From NCBI RefSeq assembly GCF_000003195.3, contig NC_012876.2, positions 61,436,407 through 61,500,406 of the forward strand: a DNA stretch of 64,000 bases. The letters run 5' to 3'. Under the pieces are notes generated by a model, which did not search any database, was not told the DNA's origin, and was given only the letters and a program-made list of their open reading frames with translations. The translations under genes and the position numbers were made by a program. Below, in pieces: positions 43,269 through 55,946 of the stretch; position 1 is the stretch's first letter, and every line of letters begins with the position of its first letter. Source of the stretch: Sorghum bicolor (Eukaryota > Streptophyta > Magnoliopsida > Poales > Poaceae).

Positions 43269-45417
43269 CCGAGCGTAGCGCCCCCGGCCGTGATCCGAAG
43301 ATCCGAGTAGGAGTAGAGAGCAGAGGATTAACGCTGTGCGTTTCCCGCAAACAAAACAATCTGTTCGTTTCTTTTTTATGCTTTTGTTTCACACGCTTAG
43401 AATTTAGAAAATAGAAATCTTGCCGTTCTCTCTGGATTGGCTAGAACTAGAAATACTACATTGCATGTTTGCATTTGAGAAGGTTTATTTCGACGGGCTT
43501 TAGACATGCCCAAACTTGGGCTAGGTTTTCCCGTCTTTGAATCAACCATTTTTTGTTAAACCGAACAATGTATTGAATAAACAGTCAGTAAATCCAGTAT
43601 GTGGAAACCCCTCCTGTTTCACTCAAAGAAAAAAAAAGTCAGTAAATTCCTGCTACTTGCGGATTTTTTTTTTTTTTTTTTTGCGAGGCGCAACTTGTGG
43701 AGTTAATGGCACCATCAACTAACTACTTTGTATCCTGAAACGGTTTCAGAGCTGACAAAGGCAAAAAACGCTTCAACGATTGTCCTCAACGCAAGAAACG
43801 GCTAAAACCCAATTTGGCAGTTGAACGGAAATCAATCTCTGTCCTATTAAAACGTTTCCACTAAAGGCCACATAGACCCGAACTTCTTCTTCTTCTTCTT
43901 CTTTTAAGACTCTGATCGTTTCTCTTTTTTTTTTTGGACTACCATGTATTCATAGACTCTTATCCATTTGGCTGAATTAATTGCACATCAACCCACTCTA
44001 ATCTAGTATATGATTTATGAGGATCGAAAATTGACTAACTATACATTATAATACCTCCTGTTTATTTAGACTGTGACGGATTAGTGTGCAGGTAAACAAG
44101 TTATCGGAATTAAAATTTTGTTCCCTAGCGCTGCTGATGAGAAGTCAAACTGATATGCGTCATGTGTTGTGTCTCCGCGAATGAAGTGCTACCATGATCC
44201 GTCACATGTTAGTAGTATCAGAAATATGACAGCAGTCTTCGAGTCAAAGAAACCAGTGTTGTATCCGTGCTTGGGCCCCCCATCCCATCACCGAAGCACC
44301 GGACGGGGGTTGCCATTGCCATTGCCATGGGAGGCTGGGAGTCGGCAGACAGACAACACATGCGAGACGCGACCACGGTGCAAGTGGGAGGCCACGGGGA
44401 GACGTGGACGCACGCGGCTCCACTCGGGTCCAGGTCAGTCCACGGAGACGGCAGCACGGACGTCACCCCGCGGTGGGCATCGGGGCGGCGGCCTTGGTTT
44501 GGCTTGGCTTGGGTCTTGCGAGCTCCCCCACCACACTCCCGCAGTCCCGCGTCGCCGTCGCGTCCGCTCCGTCCGTCGGTCCCGCGGAACGGAACGGATG
44601 GCCGAGGAGAAAAAGGTGGCTTTTGTCCTGTGCACCGTGTGGCCGTCGTGGCCCTCTTGACCCTTGCTGGAATGCTGCTGGGCCATGGCTCCTGGCGGGC
44701 GGCGGGGTGGCGTGGCGCTGATGGCTTCCTCTGCCTCGGCGGCGGCAGAGCAGAGGACGGCGTCGGGTCTTTTGTTTCCCTTGCCCACGTCCCAGTGCCT
44801 TGCTCCCGATGCAACCGTCGGGAAAGGTACCTTAAGCCCGAAGTCATGCGCCGAGGGAAACAAAAACTCGGCGCGACGCGGCGAAGGCGGTATGCCGGTA
44901 TGGGATCCTGAAAAGGCGATCCTTGTCGTCTTCCGTCGCCCATACATGGGCACGTCAACTTCGGATTCGGACCGCGTACGTACTTTCCTGTGGGCCGGAA
45001 GAAAAAGGCCCGCGGCGCGACCCGCTCTAAAATAGGCCCGCGAGCCCGCGGCGCGGCTAGCAGAAACCGCCGGCCATCCTGTGGGCTGCCCAGACTTCCA
45101 GACCGACTTTCCACCGAAACAGGAGAGTTCAAAAAAAAAAAAAAAAACTCAAATCGATCAAGACAAATGGCACGACAGTCGACACGAAAGAACACACAAA
45201 GTTGAAGTTATTTATTCTTAAACCACGGCAAACTGCCCATGCATTCATTCATTGAACCATAAAGTTTTTCTTTTCTCGTCATTTTATTCCAGGGCTGGGG
45301 CCTGGGTGGGGGGGGGGGGGGCAGCCGGGCAGGGTCACAACTCACGCGCCGGCGGCTAGCCGGCCGGCTGGACCGAGAGATCGAGGCGGCGGCGGTGGTC
45401 TAGCTCTAGCCAGCCGC
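43269..45417. other. Intergenic region between the DREB1-like gene and the sorbitol dehydrogenase gene
   Basis: Includes CTT triplets (43887-43904), T-runs (43665-43682), an A-run (45129-45147) and a G-run (45309-45321). 44260-45100 is GC-rich with opposing frames of 210-325 codons and no domain. The 3' ends of both neighbouring genes converge on this stretch. Confidence 0.45.
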
Positions 45418-47638
45418 CTAGAGGTTGAACATGACCTTGATGGCGTCGCGGCCGCGGGCGCTGACCTCGAAGGCCTCCTCGACGTCGCGCTGCGAGAAGC
45501 CGAAGCGGTGGGTGATGAGCGGCTTGACGTCCACTTTCCCGGTGCGCAGGAAGTCGATGCAGAGCGGCCAGGTGTCCTTGTACCTGAACACGCCCACCAC
45601 GTCCACCTCCCGCGCCGCCGCCGACGTCATCGGCAGCGTCATCTCGTTGTGCCCCATCCCGACGAGGCACACCTTCCCGCCGGGGCGCGTCGCCTCCAGC
45701 GCCGTCGACATGGTCTTGCTGAACCCGGCGCAGTCCAGGCTCACGTCGATCTCCGACCCCATCGCCGCCTGGATCCGCTCCACCTCCGACTCCAGGTCCT
45801 CGGCGCGGGTCGACACCTTGACCGTCGCGTCGGCGCCGAGGGACGTGGCGACGGACAGGCGGTGGTCGTCCACGTCCACGATCACCACTTTCGGCGCGCC
45901 GAACGCGCGCGCCGCCAGCAGGGTGACGAGCCCGATGGGTCCGGCGCCCACGACGAGGACGCCCGTCTCCGGCCCGACACCGGCGCGGCGGCACGCGTGC
46001 ACGCCCACGCTCAGCGGCTCGCACATGGCGCCTTCCTCCAGGGAAACGCCGTCGGGGAGCTTGAAGCACAGGTCGCCAGGGTGCACCACCTGGTTCGCCA
46101 GCGAGCCGTGGAACGGCGGCGTGGCGAAGAACTTCATGTCCGGGCACAGGTTGTACCGCCCGCCCTTGCAGTGGCGGCAGCGCCAGCAGCTCACCCCGGG
46201 CTCCAGCGCCACGCGGTCACCCACGGTGAGGTGCGTCACGCCGGCGCCCACCTCCTCGATCACGCCCGCGCACTCGTGTCCGATCACCATCGGCTCCTTC
46301 ACCACGAAGTGCGCGATGCGCATCTCCTGCGTTGTGGATAGATACATGCGAATTGAGTACTCTCAATGGGGATGGGATGTGAAAAAAAACAAGGAGATCG
46401 ATGGGATCGCGCACTGTACCCTGAGGTAGTGCACATCGCTGCCGCAAATCCCCACTGCCTTCATGCGCACGCGGACATCATGAGGGCCTGAAAATGCCAC
46501 CCAAAATTCACTGTCAGTGGTAATAAGCAATAAGGGGGAGCATATTTAGTTTACCCCCGTCCTCAAAAACAAAAACGCCCAACATTCCGACCTAAAGTCC
46601 TCGACAGAAACAATTTCTTTACATGGACACATGGTATGCAACCGATCTACATCAAGTCATATTCGACTACTAGCGCTCCCACATCCACAGCAAGTCCTGA
46701 CACCGTAGTGCAGATGTTCGAAAGCGATGAAACCATAGACTACCTGAAGGCGGCAGCATCCATATTCCCAGTACCCAAGTTCATGGTGACATACCTCGAA
46801 TGCTCATTTGTAATGTTGCGTAGACCGTTGTAAATCCAATTCTTTCGTGTAAAAAAAAACAGGAAATAGTGAAAAGACAGATTCTATGTTGCTGATGCAC
46901 AGGGATCCAAACTTTGAAGTTACTGTCAATTCTGTTGTTCTGGTTAATCTACTGAATCAGTGAGTGGCCTTGTACTGGAGTAGGTGGAATATTGGAACAA
47001 AGATGCACTGATGTTACTTGTAGATGTGATGCAGCCTTGATGATACTGTAACTAGTTGTGGAATAAATACCCCCCTCCTTTTGACCCTAGATTTTGTTTA
47101 ATGTAAAGAAGAACATACCATTTCCTTAAAAAAAGAAGAAGAACATGCCCTAATTCCATCCCAAAAGGGGGAAGAAAACGCCGAGGCTGATCCAAATCTT
47201 CGATTCCTGACTACTACATCTGTATACCCACCCCACCCTCGTTTTAGCACTTGCAAACACGATAAGATAATGTAAAAAAGATGGAAACTTTGCCAGGGCT
47301 GTCCAGATTCCTACATACTACTGCAGATTATGGATCGATTTGATAACAATAATAATAAAAAACCTATCGATTTCTCTGATTCCTAGAGCAGAGCAAATAG
47401 TAACAAGCGAAATCATTCCTTCCTTGAACAGAGCAAACAATAATAAGCAGCGACAGCGAGAATCAAAGAACCATGACATGGAGGCACGTTACGTACCAAG
47501 GGGCGGGAGCTGGAAGGGCATGATCTTGAGGGTGTTCTTGGCCACCAGCCACGCCGCCATGTTCTCCTCCACCTCGCCAGCCCCAGCCGCCGCCGCCGCC
47601 GCCACCGCCGCGTCGCTCCCTTGCGCTCCCTTCCCCAT
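45418..47638 (-). CDS. SDH: Sorbitol (polyol) dehydrogenase, three exons
   Basis: Zinc-dependent NAD+ enzyme of the medium-chain dehydrogenase family that oxidises sorbitol to fructose in the cytosol. Exons on the minus strand: 47638-47497, 46487-46420, 46326-45418, joining in frame to 372 residues. Catalytic zinc ligands appear as Cys62 (G-I-C-G-S-D), His87-Glu88 (G-H-E-C-A-G) and Glu173 (C-E-P). The structural zinc has Cys117, 120, 123 and 131. The NAD-binding loop G-A-G-P-I-G is at 197-202. Splice donors are GTACGT and GTACAG. The N-terminus carries an Ala run (residues 10-20, GCG/GCC codons), which makes it slightly longer than many plant homologues. Intron 1 is about 1 kb and contains no recognised element. 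Confidence 0.94.
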
Positions 47639-47762
47639 CCTCCTCGCCGCTGCCTCACTCACTCACTCAACTACTGACTGACAGACAGAGACTGTGTACA
47701 CAGATGAGACTTGAGAGCACTGCACTGCACGGCACGGCGGGTGGGTGGGGCGAGGTGACGGA

Positions 47763-47769
47763 TTTATAG
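47763..47769 (-). promoter_or_regulatory. TATA box of the sorbitol dehydrogenase gene
   Basis: TATAAAT on the minus strand, about 125 bp upstream of the ATG at 47638. Confidence 0.55.
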
Positions 47770-48589
47770 CGCTGGGGTGACGCCGGCGCCGATGCCGACG
47801 CAGACGCACACGCAGACGGCATCTCTATTGCAGTTGCAGGCCGCTCGGCAGAAGAGTCCACGCGCACTGCGTGGCCTGCGGTGTCATGCTTATCTATCCG
47901 TTGCGACGACCAGCAACACGCAGGGGAAGCGACAGTGCAGGCCAGGCGAGATTTTTGGCTCTCACGCGCGCTGCGCGCAGTCACTCGCCGCGGCGCCACA
48001 AGGCCCACAACCACCCAGGATCGAGCGCAGGCACCGGTGACCTGTGGTCGCGCTCGCGCTCACAGAGTCGTCGTCGTCGGCGGCTGATGATTTCACTTTG
48101 TCACTTGGCATCCGTTGGAAAGTGGATACTGCTGTGGGCTTTGGCTGCAAAAATCTTCTGGATCGATGCGAAATGCAGTGATTAGAACATGTCGTCGGTC
48201 ACGATATCTGTCTCGATCTAGTACGTATCTCTGTGACACACGAAACAGTGGGCGACTGCTGCGTATCGTATCCACGTATACGCCCTCGTGTTGGAGCCAC
48301 AGCATTTTGATTGATATTATTCCGTCCGGGAGACGGCGACCGGCGATAGCAGCCTGATCGACGGCGACCGGAAGACCCATCCTTAAGCTTTTCTTTTTTG
48401 TCTTTGTCAAAAAAAAAGCTTTTCTTTTTTTTAGATAGATGTCGTAGATAGAGTTGTAGCTGCATGATGGATGGCCTGCTGCAGAAATTGAAGTTTTATA
48501 TTTTATATTTCTTGATAAAAGGTTTATTTTATCTGAAGCCCTCAGACCGTCAGTGTGTGCCGGGCGGCCGAATGTCCTATTCAAATGTT
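47770..48589. other. Upstream region of the sorbitol dehydrogenase gene
   Basis: GC-rich near the gene, then mixed sequence with an inverted AAGCTTTTCTTTTTT pair near 48387-48430. No gene seen. Confidence 0.4.
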
Positions 48590-48842
48590 TTTCTCTATCT
48601 CTTGCTGTGAAAAAGAAAACATCTCTCTATCTCTTGTCCTAAAAAAGGGTTCTCTATCTCTTGCTCTAAAAAAATATATTTCAATATCGCTTGTCTTAAA
48701 AAAATGGTCTTTTTCCCCAGTCTTTAAAATCAAAGGAGCGAGGTCACCTTGCTGCTCTAAAAAAAAGAGTTTTACCTATCTCGTCCCAAAAATGTTCTCT
48801 ACCTCTTGCTCTAAAAAAAATATTTTATCTATCTCACCCTTT
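48590..48842 (+). repeat. Degenerate tandem repeat of about 28-35 bp (TCTATCTCTTGCTCTAAAAAA)
   Basis: About seven units of a TCTATCTCTTG(C/T)(T/C)CTAAAAAA theme with variable spacers. Open frames through it are an effect of the repeat. Confidence 0.75.
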
Positions 48843-50572
48843 CTCTCATCGTCTTCTTTAATAGAATATAATTTTTTATTATATGTGGTGTGAGTCTGTG
48901 TGCTAGGGAATATTGTTGTTGTTGTTGTTTAAAGAAAAAATGCCACCAGCAAACGCTGTTGCGGTTGTACTAGAAATGTGCGCGGCGTTGCCGCTTTATG
49001 GGCAGTGGTTAGCTATGCGTCGTACATGTGTCTATGTGTTTTTCTTTTTTTCTTTGTATGGCGTATATTTTAAGTGTATTTATTTTGTTTGTTTACATGG
49101 TGACACGATGTTCTCATATATGTGAGTGCACGGAATGTCATATATATAGTGAAGTATTTGGCTTCTTATATGTATATCAGTGATTATTTGTTTTGGATTA
49201 TTTTGTATTACAAGTCAGTATAAAATTAAAAGATTAGGAAACAAATATTATGAAAAAATGTATTTATTGATTTAGAGTTAAGGTGGGGAGAATTAGAAAG
49301 CAGAGATTATGAAAAGGGTATAAATTTATTTAGAGTTAATTTTGGAGAGTTATTTTTAGTTCATATGCGATATGAGGAAAAAATTAATCACTGACATAAA
49401 ATTATAGATGTATATATCTATCAAATAAAATGCACTAAACCATATGATATTTTAAGTGAAATGCATAGATCTAGTCATAAGAAACTCAACAAAATTAGTT
49501 TGTTTTTTTATGATTTTCTATATTTTTTTTACGAATTTTTGGATATCTCTATTTTGAAAAGAAAATATTAGAAATTAATTGAAAAATAAAAATAGCATAG
49601 GGCCGTATTCGGCCCACTTAGGCCCAGTAAGCTGAGAGAGTGTGCGAGTACAGACTGATATTTTATTTCAGTAAAATTCGAGGACTATTTTGAATAAAAA
49701 CATGAGAGAGTGTGCTGGACGGCGGGTTATATTTCAACAAAGTGTGAGGGCTTTTTTGCAAAATAGCAGAGAATTGCGGGCCATTCATCGGACGGCCGGG
49801 AATTGCGGGCGACGTGGCCACGCTCCCTGGGCCTCTTTTGGTGCATGAATCGTCTTCTTAAGGAGATAGCTAGAGACCAGCGGAACGCATGAGATGGGCC
49901 GTGCATTAATCATAAGGTCAGGTTGGGCTGGACTGCAAGCTGCTCCGCTTCGGCAATGCTTGGGACGTCTTGGGCTGCAAGAGAATGATAAAAAGGCCTG
50001 GAAGTTGATTTGGGCTGATACGCCCGCCCAAGGCCCCTCGTCGCCACAATCAGTCAGACAGTCCCCGATCGCGATCGGATGACAGGATCCACAAATGGTC
50101 CTACTCCTATATAATAATTGTATGTAGGTGCTAGCTCCTAGTCCTAGAGTCCTAGGCTCTGATTCAATGCTGTCTAATTTGCAGGGACCCATGTCGATAT
50201 TATCATCTTAATAACAGTGACACAGTGACAGCAAGGCTTTGTGTTCATACGGAGTAGTACGTACTTCACACTGTAGGGGAGGAGACCCTCATACGGACGA
50301 CGACGATGGCGCCATGAGAAACAGTTGGCGGAAGAATGTCCCTGTGGGCTGTACAGTGCCCGGCCTCGCCATCAAGGACGTACATGTCCTTGCGCACATC
50401 GTGATTAACACAATCTGTACTGTACCTGTAGCTTCAGGGCAGCATTAAGATTAAGATCAAGAACCCTTCCCGTCTTTCGCTGACAGTCGATTGACTCTCT
50501 TCCATGTACAGGGACCCTGTCAGTACCCCCACCTAACAGATAGCAGCAGGACAGAGAGATCTATGACGCCTG
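48843..50572. other. AT-rich intergenic region
   Basis: A GTT triplet run (48913-48930), then long AT-rich DNA. Frames at 49785-50192 (minus) have no recognisable content. Confidence 0.4.
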
Positions 50573-50733
50573 TATAAAATACTAAAAATATACTATTTAT
50601 GAAACTAAAAACATAGCTAGAAGGTAAGTTGTGAGACGAATCTTTCGAGACTAGTTAATTTATGATTGAACACTAATTATCAAATAAAACAAAAATACTA
50701 TAATATCTGGTAAGCTTTAATAACACCAACCAA
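50573..50733. mobile_element. Truncated MITE, CGAATCTTTCGAG family
   Basis: Shares TACTATTTATGAAACTAAAAA and GTGAGACGAATCTTTCGAG with the fuller copy at 53151-53384. Confidence 0.55.
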
Positions 50734-50737
50734 ACAA

Positions 50738-50975
50738 TACTCCCTCTGTCTCTGAAATCTTCAATTCCTAGAATCCGTGTCAGTCAAACTTGTTTAACTT
50801 TGACCAACTTTATAGAAAAAAGCTTCAATATGTATAACATAAAATGAGTATCTTATGAAAATATATTCAATGATAAGTGTAATGGTATTAATTTGATACT
50901 ATAAATATTAGCGTTTTGTTTCTTTAAATTTGGTTAAAATTTTAAAAGTTTTGAGTTAAAATATCTTAGCGAACT
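50738..50975. mobile_element. Stowaway-like MITE
   Basis: Starts TACTCCCTCTGTCTCTGAAAT at TA. The right end is not well resolved. Confidence 0.5.
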
Positions 50976-51544
50976 TTTACTGCGCACGGTGAATGGTTCA
51001 ACGCGGAGGGGGAGGCCGGCGCCGACATGCGCACGTACGCAGGTGTGGCTGTGGTTGGCTCCCACGCACACATCGAGAGCTCAGTCGAGTCCATCCACTC
51101 CAGCCGCAATTATATTACCGGTCGCCTTTCCACATTAGTTTTTAGCCTTTTAGGAGAGGGGCTACGACATTAACCTTGGCACTTACCATCGGTCATCATC
51201 TATATACCCATCGCCATCGGCCACTCACGCCACACGATATACGACTTACGTACAATGTAGTATAAACACATCGTGGCATGGTGGTCCAAGGATTTACACT
51301 GCCCTTTTGAGGAAGAGAAAAACACCAGCAGCGGTGAATCGGTGACGGCGAGTCCACCGATACAATACAGCGACTCCCGTAACCGTAAGCGTCGAGCGGA
51401 GGACTGGAAGGATTCAGCGTCGGCGCTCGGCGGCGATGGAGAGGTCGTCCACGGTGATGCATGCGGTGCGGGGGAGGCGCACCACCACCACTACGGCAGG
51501 CACCGCGCGGACCTGGAGGCGTGGAGTGGACCGGGAAACCGCGT
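50976..51544. other. Intergenic sequence, possibly including the body of the SINE-like element
   Basis: GC-mixed sequence left of the tRNA-like head. No gene supported. The 3' end of any SINE body could not be fixed. Confidence 0.35.
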
Positions 51545-51608
51545 GGCTTAGAACCAGCGACCGCTTTGCCTCAGGCGGCATAGCACTAGCCAATCGAGCT
51601 ACGCATTG
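51545..51608 (-). repeat. tRNA-derived SINE-like head
   Basis: On the minus strand an A-box-like TAGCTCGATTGGCTAGTG (51601-51584) and a B-box-like GGTTCTAAGCC (51555-51545) are spaced as in a tRNA (about 46 nt between starts), with a small TGCC/GGCA stem between them. The outer ends do not pair as an acceptor stem, so a functional tRNA gene is unlikely. A SINE promoter head is the better reading. Confidence 0.5.
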
Positions 51609-51641
51609 TCGTTGCAAATGTGACAACAGCAGCTCTATTTA

Positions 51642-51884
51642 GGCCTTGTTTACTTTCAAAATATTTTGCAAAATGTGAATAGTAGCACTTTCATTTGTAT
51701 TTGACAAATATTGTCTAATTATAGACTAACTAGGCTCAAAAGATTCGTCTCGTCAATTCCGATCAAACTGTGTAATTAGTTTTTATTTTCATCTATATTT
51801 AATACTCCATACATACGTCTAAAGATTCGATGTGACGGGAAATCTGAAAAATTTTACAAAATTTTTAGGGAACTAAACAAGGCC
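51642..51884 (+). mobile_element. MITE, GGCCTTGTTTAGTT family, TSD TTA
   Basis: GGCCTTGTTTACTTTC to GGAACTAAACAAGGCC, with TTA at 51639-51641 and 51885-51887. One of the best-preserved copies. Confidence 0.9.
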
Positions 51885-51910
51885 TTAATAAGTGCAGACA
51901 GGGAAAAAAA

Positions 51911-52151
51911 ATACATCCTAGTTCACCTTAAAAACAAAAAACTTTTAAAGATTCTTCGTCACATCGAATCTTACGGCACATGTATGAAGCATTTAAATAT
52001 AGATAAAAAATAAAGGCTAATTACACAGTTTGCATGTAAATCGGGAGGCGAATCTTTTAAACCTAGTTACTACATAATTAGACAATGTTTGTCAAATAAA
52101 AATGAAAGTACTAATGTGTCAAAATCCAAAAAAATGGATCTAAACAAGGCC
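51911..52151 (-). mobile_element. MITE, GGCCTTGTTTAGTT family, 5' end eroded
   Basis: The interior (CACATCGAATCTTACGGCAC, AGGCGAATCTTTTAAACC) and the end GGATCTAAACAAGGCC are clear. It lies 26 bp after the previous copy, in opposite internal orientation. Confidence 0.75.
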
Positions 52152-52447
52152 TTAATCACTTCTCACTAAGCGTAATCATGTCCTAAACGACATCTATTTC
52201 CTATATGGAGGGAATAGTTGCTGCCTTTTCTCCGAAACGGAAACTACAAATTTTACATTCCAAACACAGTCGCATGCTTTCTTTCTAGAGGAATGAAAAC
52301 CTCCAAAATTCAAAGAAAAAACTGTGTTCCAAACAACCCCTGTCGTCCAGATCAATAATCATCTTATTTATTCTTATGGTTTTGAGTTTAACCACTAACT
52401 TCTATTATCTTACGCGTATATGTGTTGGATACACATGTTGGCTCATT

Positions 52448-53128
52448 AGAGATGAAAACGGATCGGATCGGAGCAGATAATAGCTTCTCTATATCCTAAT
52501 CTTTTTTTCTTGATCGGATTCGGAGCGGATCGGATATCATGCGGATTCGGATATGAATATGGATTTTTTAGATGTAAAAAATGGTACAGATTTGGACCGG
52601 TATCAGAGCGGAAGTGGATTTTTTTTAAAGTCGGATAATATATGCTTATGTGTTATTTTTTATGATGAGAAACAATTCATTAACTAAAGTCATAAACCGG
52701 TTGTGCAACAAAAAATAATCACCATCAATCCACCACTTTGATTTAAGATCTCAAAAATTTAATACATGTTAGCAGTTTGAATTTAAGAGTATAAAAAAGT
52801 GTGTAAAATAAGTAAATATTCTTAACTAGCTAGGCAAAACTTGCCTTCACTTTTTGCGAGGTACTAGTCCTTCACTTTGGTAGAATTCTTTCATTAGACG
52901 AGCTTTGTTGTGGGCTACAATATAATCATGTTTGTGTCATGGGCTACACTGACTTATATTCTTTTCACTTGGACTCCTTAAAATATTCAGACTATCCTAT
53001 TATAAACGTCGGATAATCCGCGTTCAATTATCGGATAATCCATATCCGTCGGATTTCACCAATCCCATATCCTACGCCGCATCCGCCTATAATCGGATTC
53101 GGATTATAAAAACTTATTGTTCATCCCT
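52448..53128. mobile_element. hAT-like non-autonomous element with GGATCGGAT/ATCCGAATCC repeats
   Basis: The left AGAGATGAAAACGGATCGG is mirrored by the right AATCGGATTCGG...TTCATCCCT. The interior is rich in CGGAT and ATCCG motifs. No target duplication was resolved, so class is tentative. Confidence 0.5.
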
Positions 53129-53150
53129 TGAAGTTTGATTGAATTTTAGT

Positions 53151-53384
53151 AAGGCCATGTTTGGTTGGAGGTGGTAAACTTTACCGTTTATCATATAAAA
53201 TGTTTACACACATGCATAAATATTAAATATAGACTATTTACGAAACTAAAAACACAACTAGAGAATAATTTGCGAGACGAATCTTTCGAGCCTAATTAGT
53301 CCATGATTAGATACTAATAATTACTAAATAAAACAAAAATGCTACAGTACTTGCTAAACTTTAACACCTCAAACGAAATACCTT
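53151..53384. mobile_element. MITE, GGCCATGTTTGGTT type
   Basis: Starts AAGGCCATGTTTGGTTGG. The interior TTGCGAGACGAATCTTTCGAG is shared with the truncated copy at 50573. The right end CTCAAACGAAAT is only weakly inverted. Confidence 0.5.
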
Positions 53385-53939
53385 GAGACTTGCTGAAAAG
53401 AACTCATTATAACTGTCAACAACTTTTTGCAGATTAACATGGCAATATATGGACCCACGTCATCAAAAGCGTGGACCCTAATAAAATTGAAATCTCACCT
53501 TCGTACGTTAAGTTTGAGCAATGAGTGAATTTTTTTAGATGACTTATTAGTATGACAGTGGGCTAATCGATAGATAGTTACTTGAGTTAAAAACTTACTC
53601 CCCTACCCTCCCCTACCTATACATATTTATAGTATATTCATAGTCCATGCATAATCTATTTCCCATATTCTATCCTCCCCTACCTATACATATTTATATT
53701 ATATCGGGAAAAAAAAACAGTTAACTACTAGTACTATACTATATCCTACCTGGATGAGATGGACTAGAATTTAAATCTCCACTACTATATAATACACCAC
53801 TTAAAACTTTCCTAAATCCACACACAAAACTACCCCCACAGTCATGCCTAATCTAAGTACACCCACCTAATTGCACACAGTGATGTCTAATTTACAAAAT
53901 TAAGGGGGGAGATTAACTCTAAATATCATCTTGCGGCCA

Positions 53940-54895
53940 GGAACGCTCAGATCAAACTCATCACTCACCCCTCCGCGCGCCGGAACGAGGTCGCGACTGT
54001 CCGCTGCCTCGACTCCCTCCCACACGCCGCACGAGGTCGCGACTGTCCGCTGCCCCGGCTCCCTCCCACGCGCCCCTCCCACGCGCCGCACGAGGTCGCT
54101 CAACGCCGCCGCCAGGTCGCTCCTGCCCGCCAGCGCCGCGGCCAGGATCCCTGCCCACCACCGTCGCCGCCCTGCCCGCCACCGACGCCGCCAGGGCGCC
54201 CCTGCCCGACACCAGCGAGCCCCTGCCGAGGACGCGCCCTTGCCGAGAACGCGGACACCAGCGAGGGCCGCTGCCGTCACGCGCCCAGCCGAAGGTGCCC
54301 CTGCCCGCCACCGACGCCGCCCTGCCCGCCAGGGCGCCAAAGACGCCGCCAGGGCGCTCCTGCCCGCCAGCGCCGCGGCCAGGACCCCTGCCCGCCACCG
54401 TCGCCGTCCTGCCCGCCACCGACGCCGCCAGGGCGCCCCTGGTCGCCACCGACGAGCCCCTGCCGAGGACGCGCTCCTGCCGAGGTCGCGGACACCAGCG
54501 AGGGCCGCTGCCGTCACGCGCCCAGCCGAAGGTGCCCCTGCCCGCCACCGACGCCGCCCTGCCCGCCACCGACGCCGCCAGGGCGCCCCTGGTCGCCACC
54601 GACGAGCCCCTGCCGAGGACGCGCCCCTGCCGAGGACGCCGACACCGGGGAACGCCGCTGCCGTCACGCGCCCAGCCGAGGACGCCGACACCGGGGAACG
54701 CCGCTGCCGTCACGCGCCCAGCCGAGGACGCCGACACCGGGGAACGCTGCTGCCGTCACGCGCCCAGCCGAGGACGCCGACACCGGGGAACGCCGCTGCC
54801 GTCACGCGCCCAGCCGAGGACGCCGGCACCGGGGAACGCCGTCGCCGTCACGCGCCTAGACGAGGACGCCGGCACCTGAACATCCCTGCAGGTAT
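53940..54895. repeat. GC-rich compound tandem-repeat block inside the Helitron
   Basis: Two layers. A roughly 237-bp unit (starting CCTGCCCGCCAGCGCCGCGG at 54122 and 54359) is duplicated. Then five exact-length 46-bp units beginning CGAGGACGCCGACACCGGGG start at 54631, 54677, 54723, 54769 and 54815, with a partial sixth at 54861. Because 46 is not a multiple of three, long Ala/Pro/Arg frames on both strands are by-products, not genes. It may be a CpG-rich 5' exon or promoter of the downstream gene. Confidence 0.85.
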
Positions 54896-55946
54896 CAAGG
54901 GCTAATTCTCTGCAGCACCTGAACATTAGTGGAACATTTATCACAGAATAATCGTTGTAGCCATTGGGCTACAACTCATGTGATGTGTTAATTAGGAGAG
55001 TTGTGGCTAAGGGCAGAGACATATAGTTGAAGTAAGCTTCAATAAATATTTTTTCTAATTATTTAATTTACTATTTTCTCATGAAACTGTCCACATAATT
55101 TGATTGCTAAAAAAAATAGATGAGTAGACTGACATGGAATTACTTATACTCTTTGTTAGATCTGTAGGGAACTAAAATGAGAACAACAGAGAGAGACCGG
55201 ATGTGTTATATGGATCTTTGTTGTGATTCAGTGCCTTATGCTGCTGCATATACATGTAGTGTGGAAATTTTCAGTTACTTACCAACCCGTTCTTTCACTA
55301 AACAGCGCCTCTTGCAAACTCAAATTGAATCTCAGCAGTATCTTTTTTATTCAGAGAACCAGAGCAGCTAATGTGTGCTCCCCTTTGTTGTTCGTGTGAT
55401 GTCTCATTCTGGGACTGGTTGTGCCGGTGTGCTCCCCTCTGTCTGTTATATTGTCATCTAAAATGCTGGTGGATCAATGTTTGGGTTTTCTGCTGTTACC
55501 TAGATGGCTGGATCAATGAGTTTGAGATGCAAATTGCCTGTTTCTGAGAATTTTGAGAATTAATTATGCTTGACAGCAAACCCTTTTTCCTGATAATTGT
55601 TGTGTGTTCAGACAATTGTTGATCATTTGTTATTTTGGATGCTGGAAAATTTCATTTAGGATATGCAACTCTGGCATCACAATTGAGATTAGTGACAACC
55701 TGAAAAATGAAAATCATCACAATATCCTTTATTGCGTTGGAATTAAACCATGTGATGAGAAATGAAGAGATATTGGTAAATTTGGAACCATCTAATCCAA
55801 TTTGTCTAATGCAGTAACCTTATGGTTGTTTTTAAGTAACCCTTTTGGCAAATTTGTTATCTTGTTCTGAAACCAAATAAGTAAGATCTTCTAATAGTAT
55901 TTTCAGACCATTGTCTTGAAGTGCACTCCATGTCTATAGGTCTGCG
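54896..55946. other. Sequence between the GC-rich block and the Ulp1-like gene
   Basis: AT-rich, no coding feature. A CTGCAG|GTATCA site at 54893 could be a splice donor of an untranslated first exon that joins the acceptor TATAG at 55939; this is inference. Confidence 0.4.

Noticed and set aside
44218..45195. 325-codon minus-strand frame and an opposing 214-codon plus-strand frame
   Set aside because: GC-rich, overlapping on both strands, low-complexity Arg/Pro composition, no domain, no splice context.
51545..51608. Functional tRNA gene
   Set aside because: A and B boxes fit but the acceptor ends do not pair and the anticodon arm is irregular.
53900..54905. Frames of 263-324 codons on both strands
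   Set aside because: They are produced by 46-bp and 237-bp tandem repeats. The 46-bp period shifts the frame each unit, so no real protein repeat is encoded.
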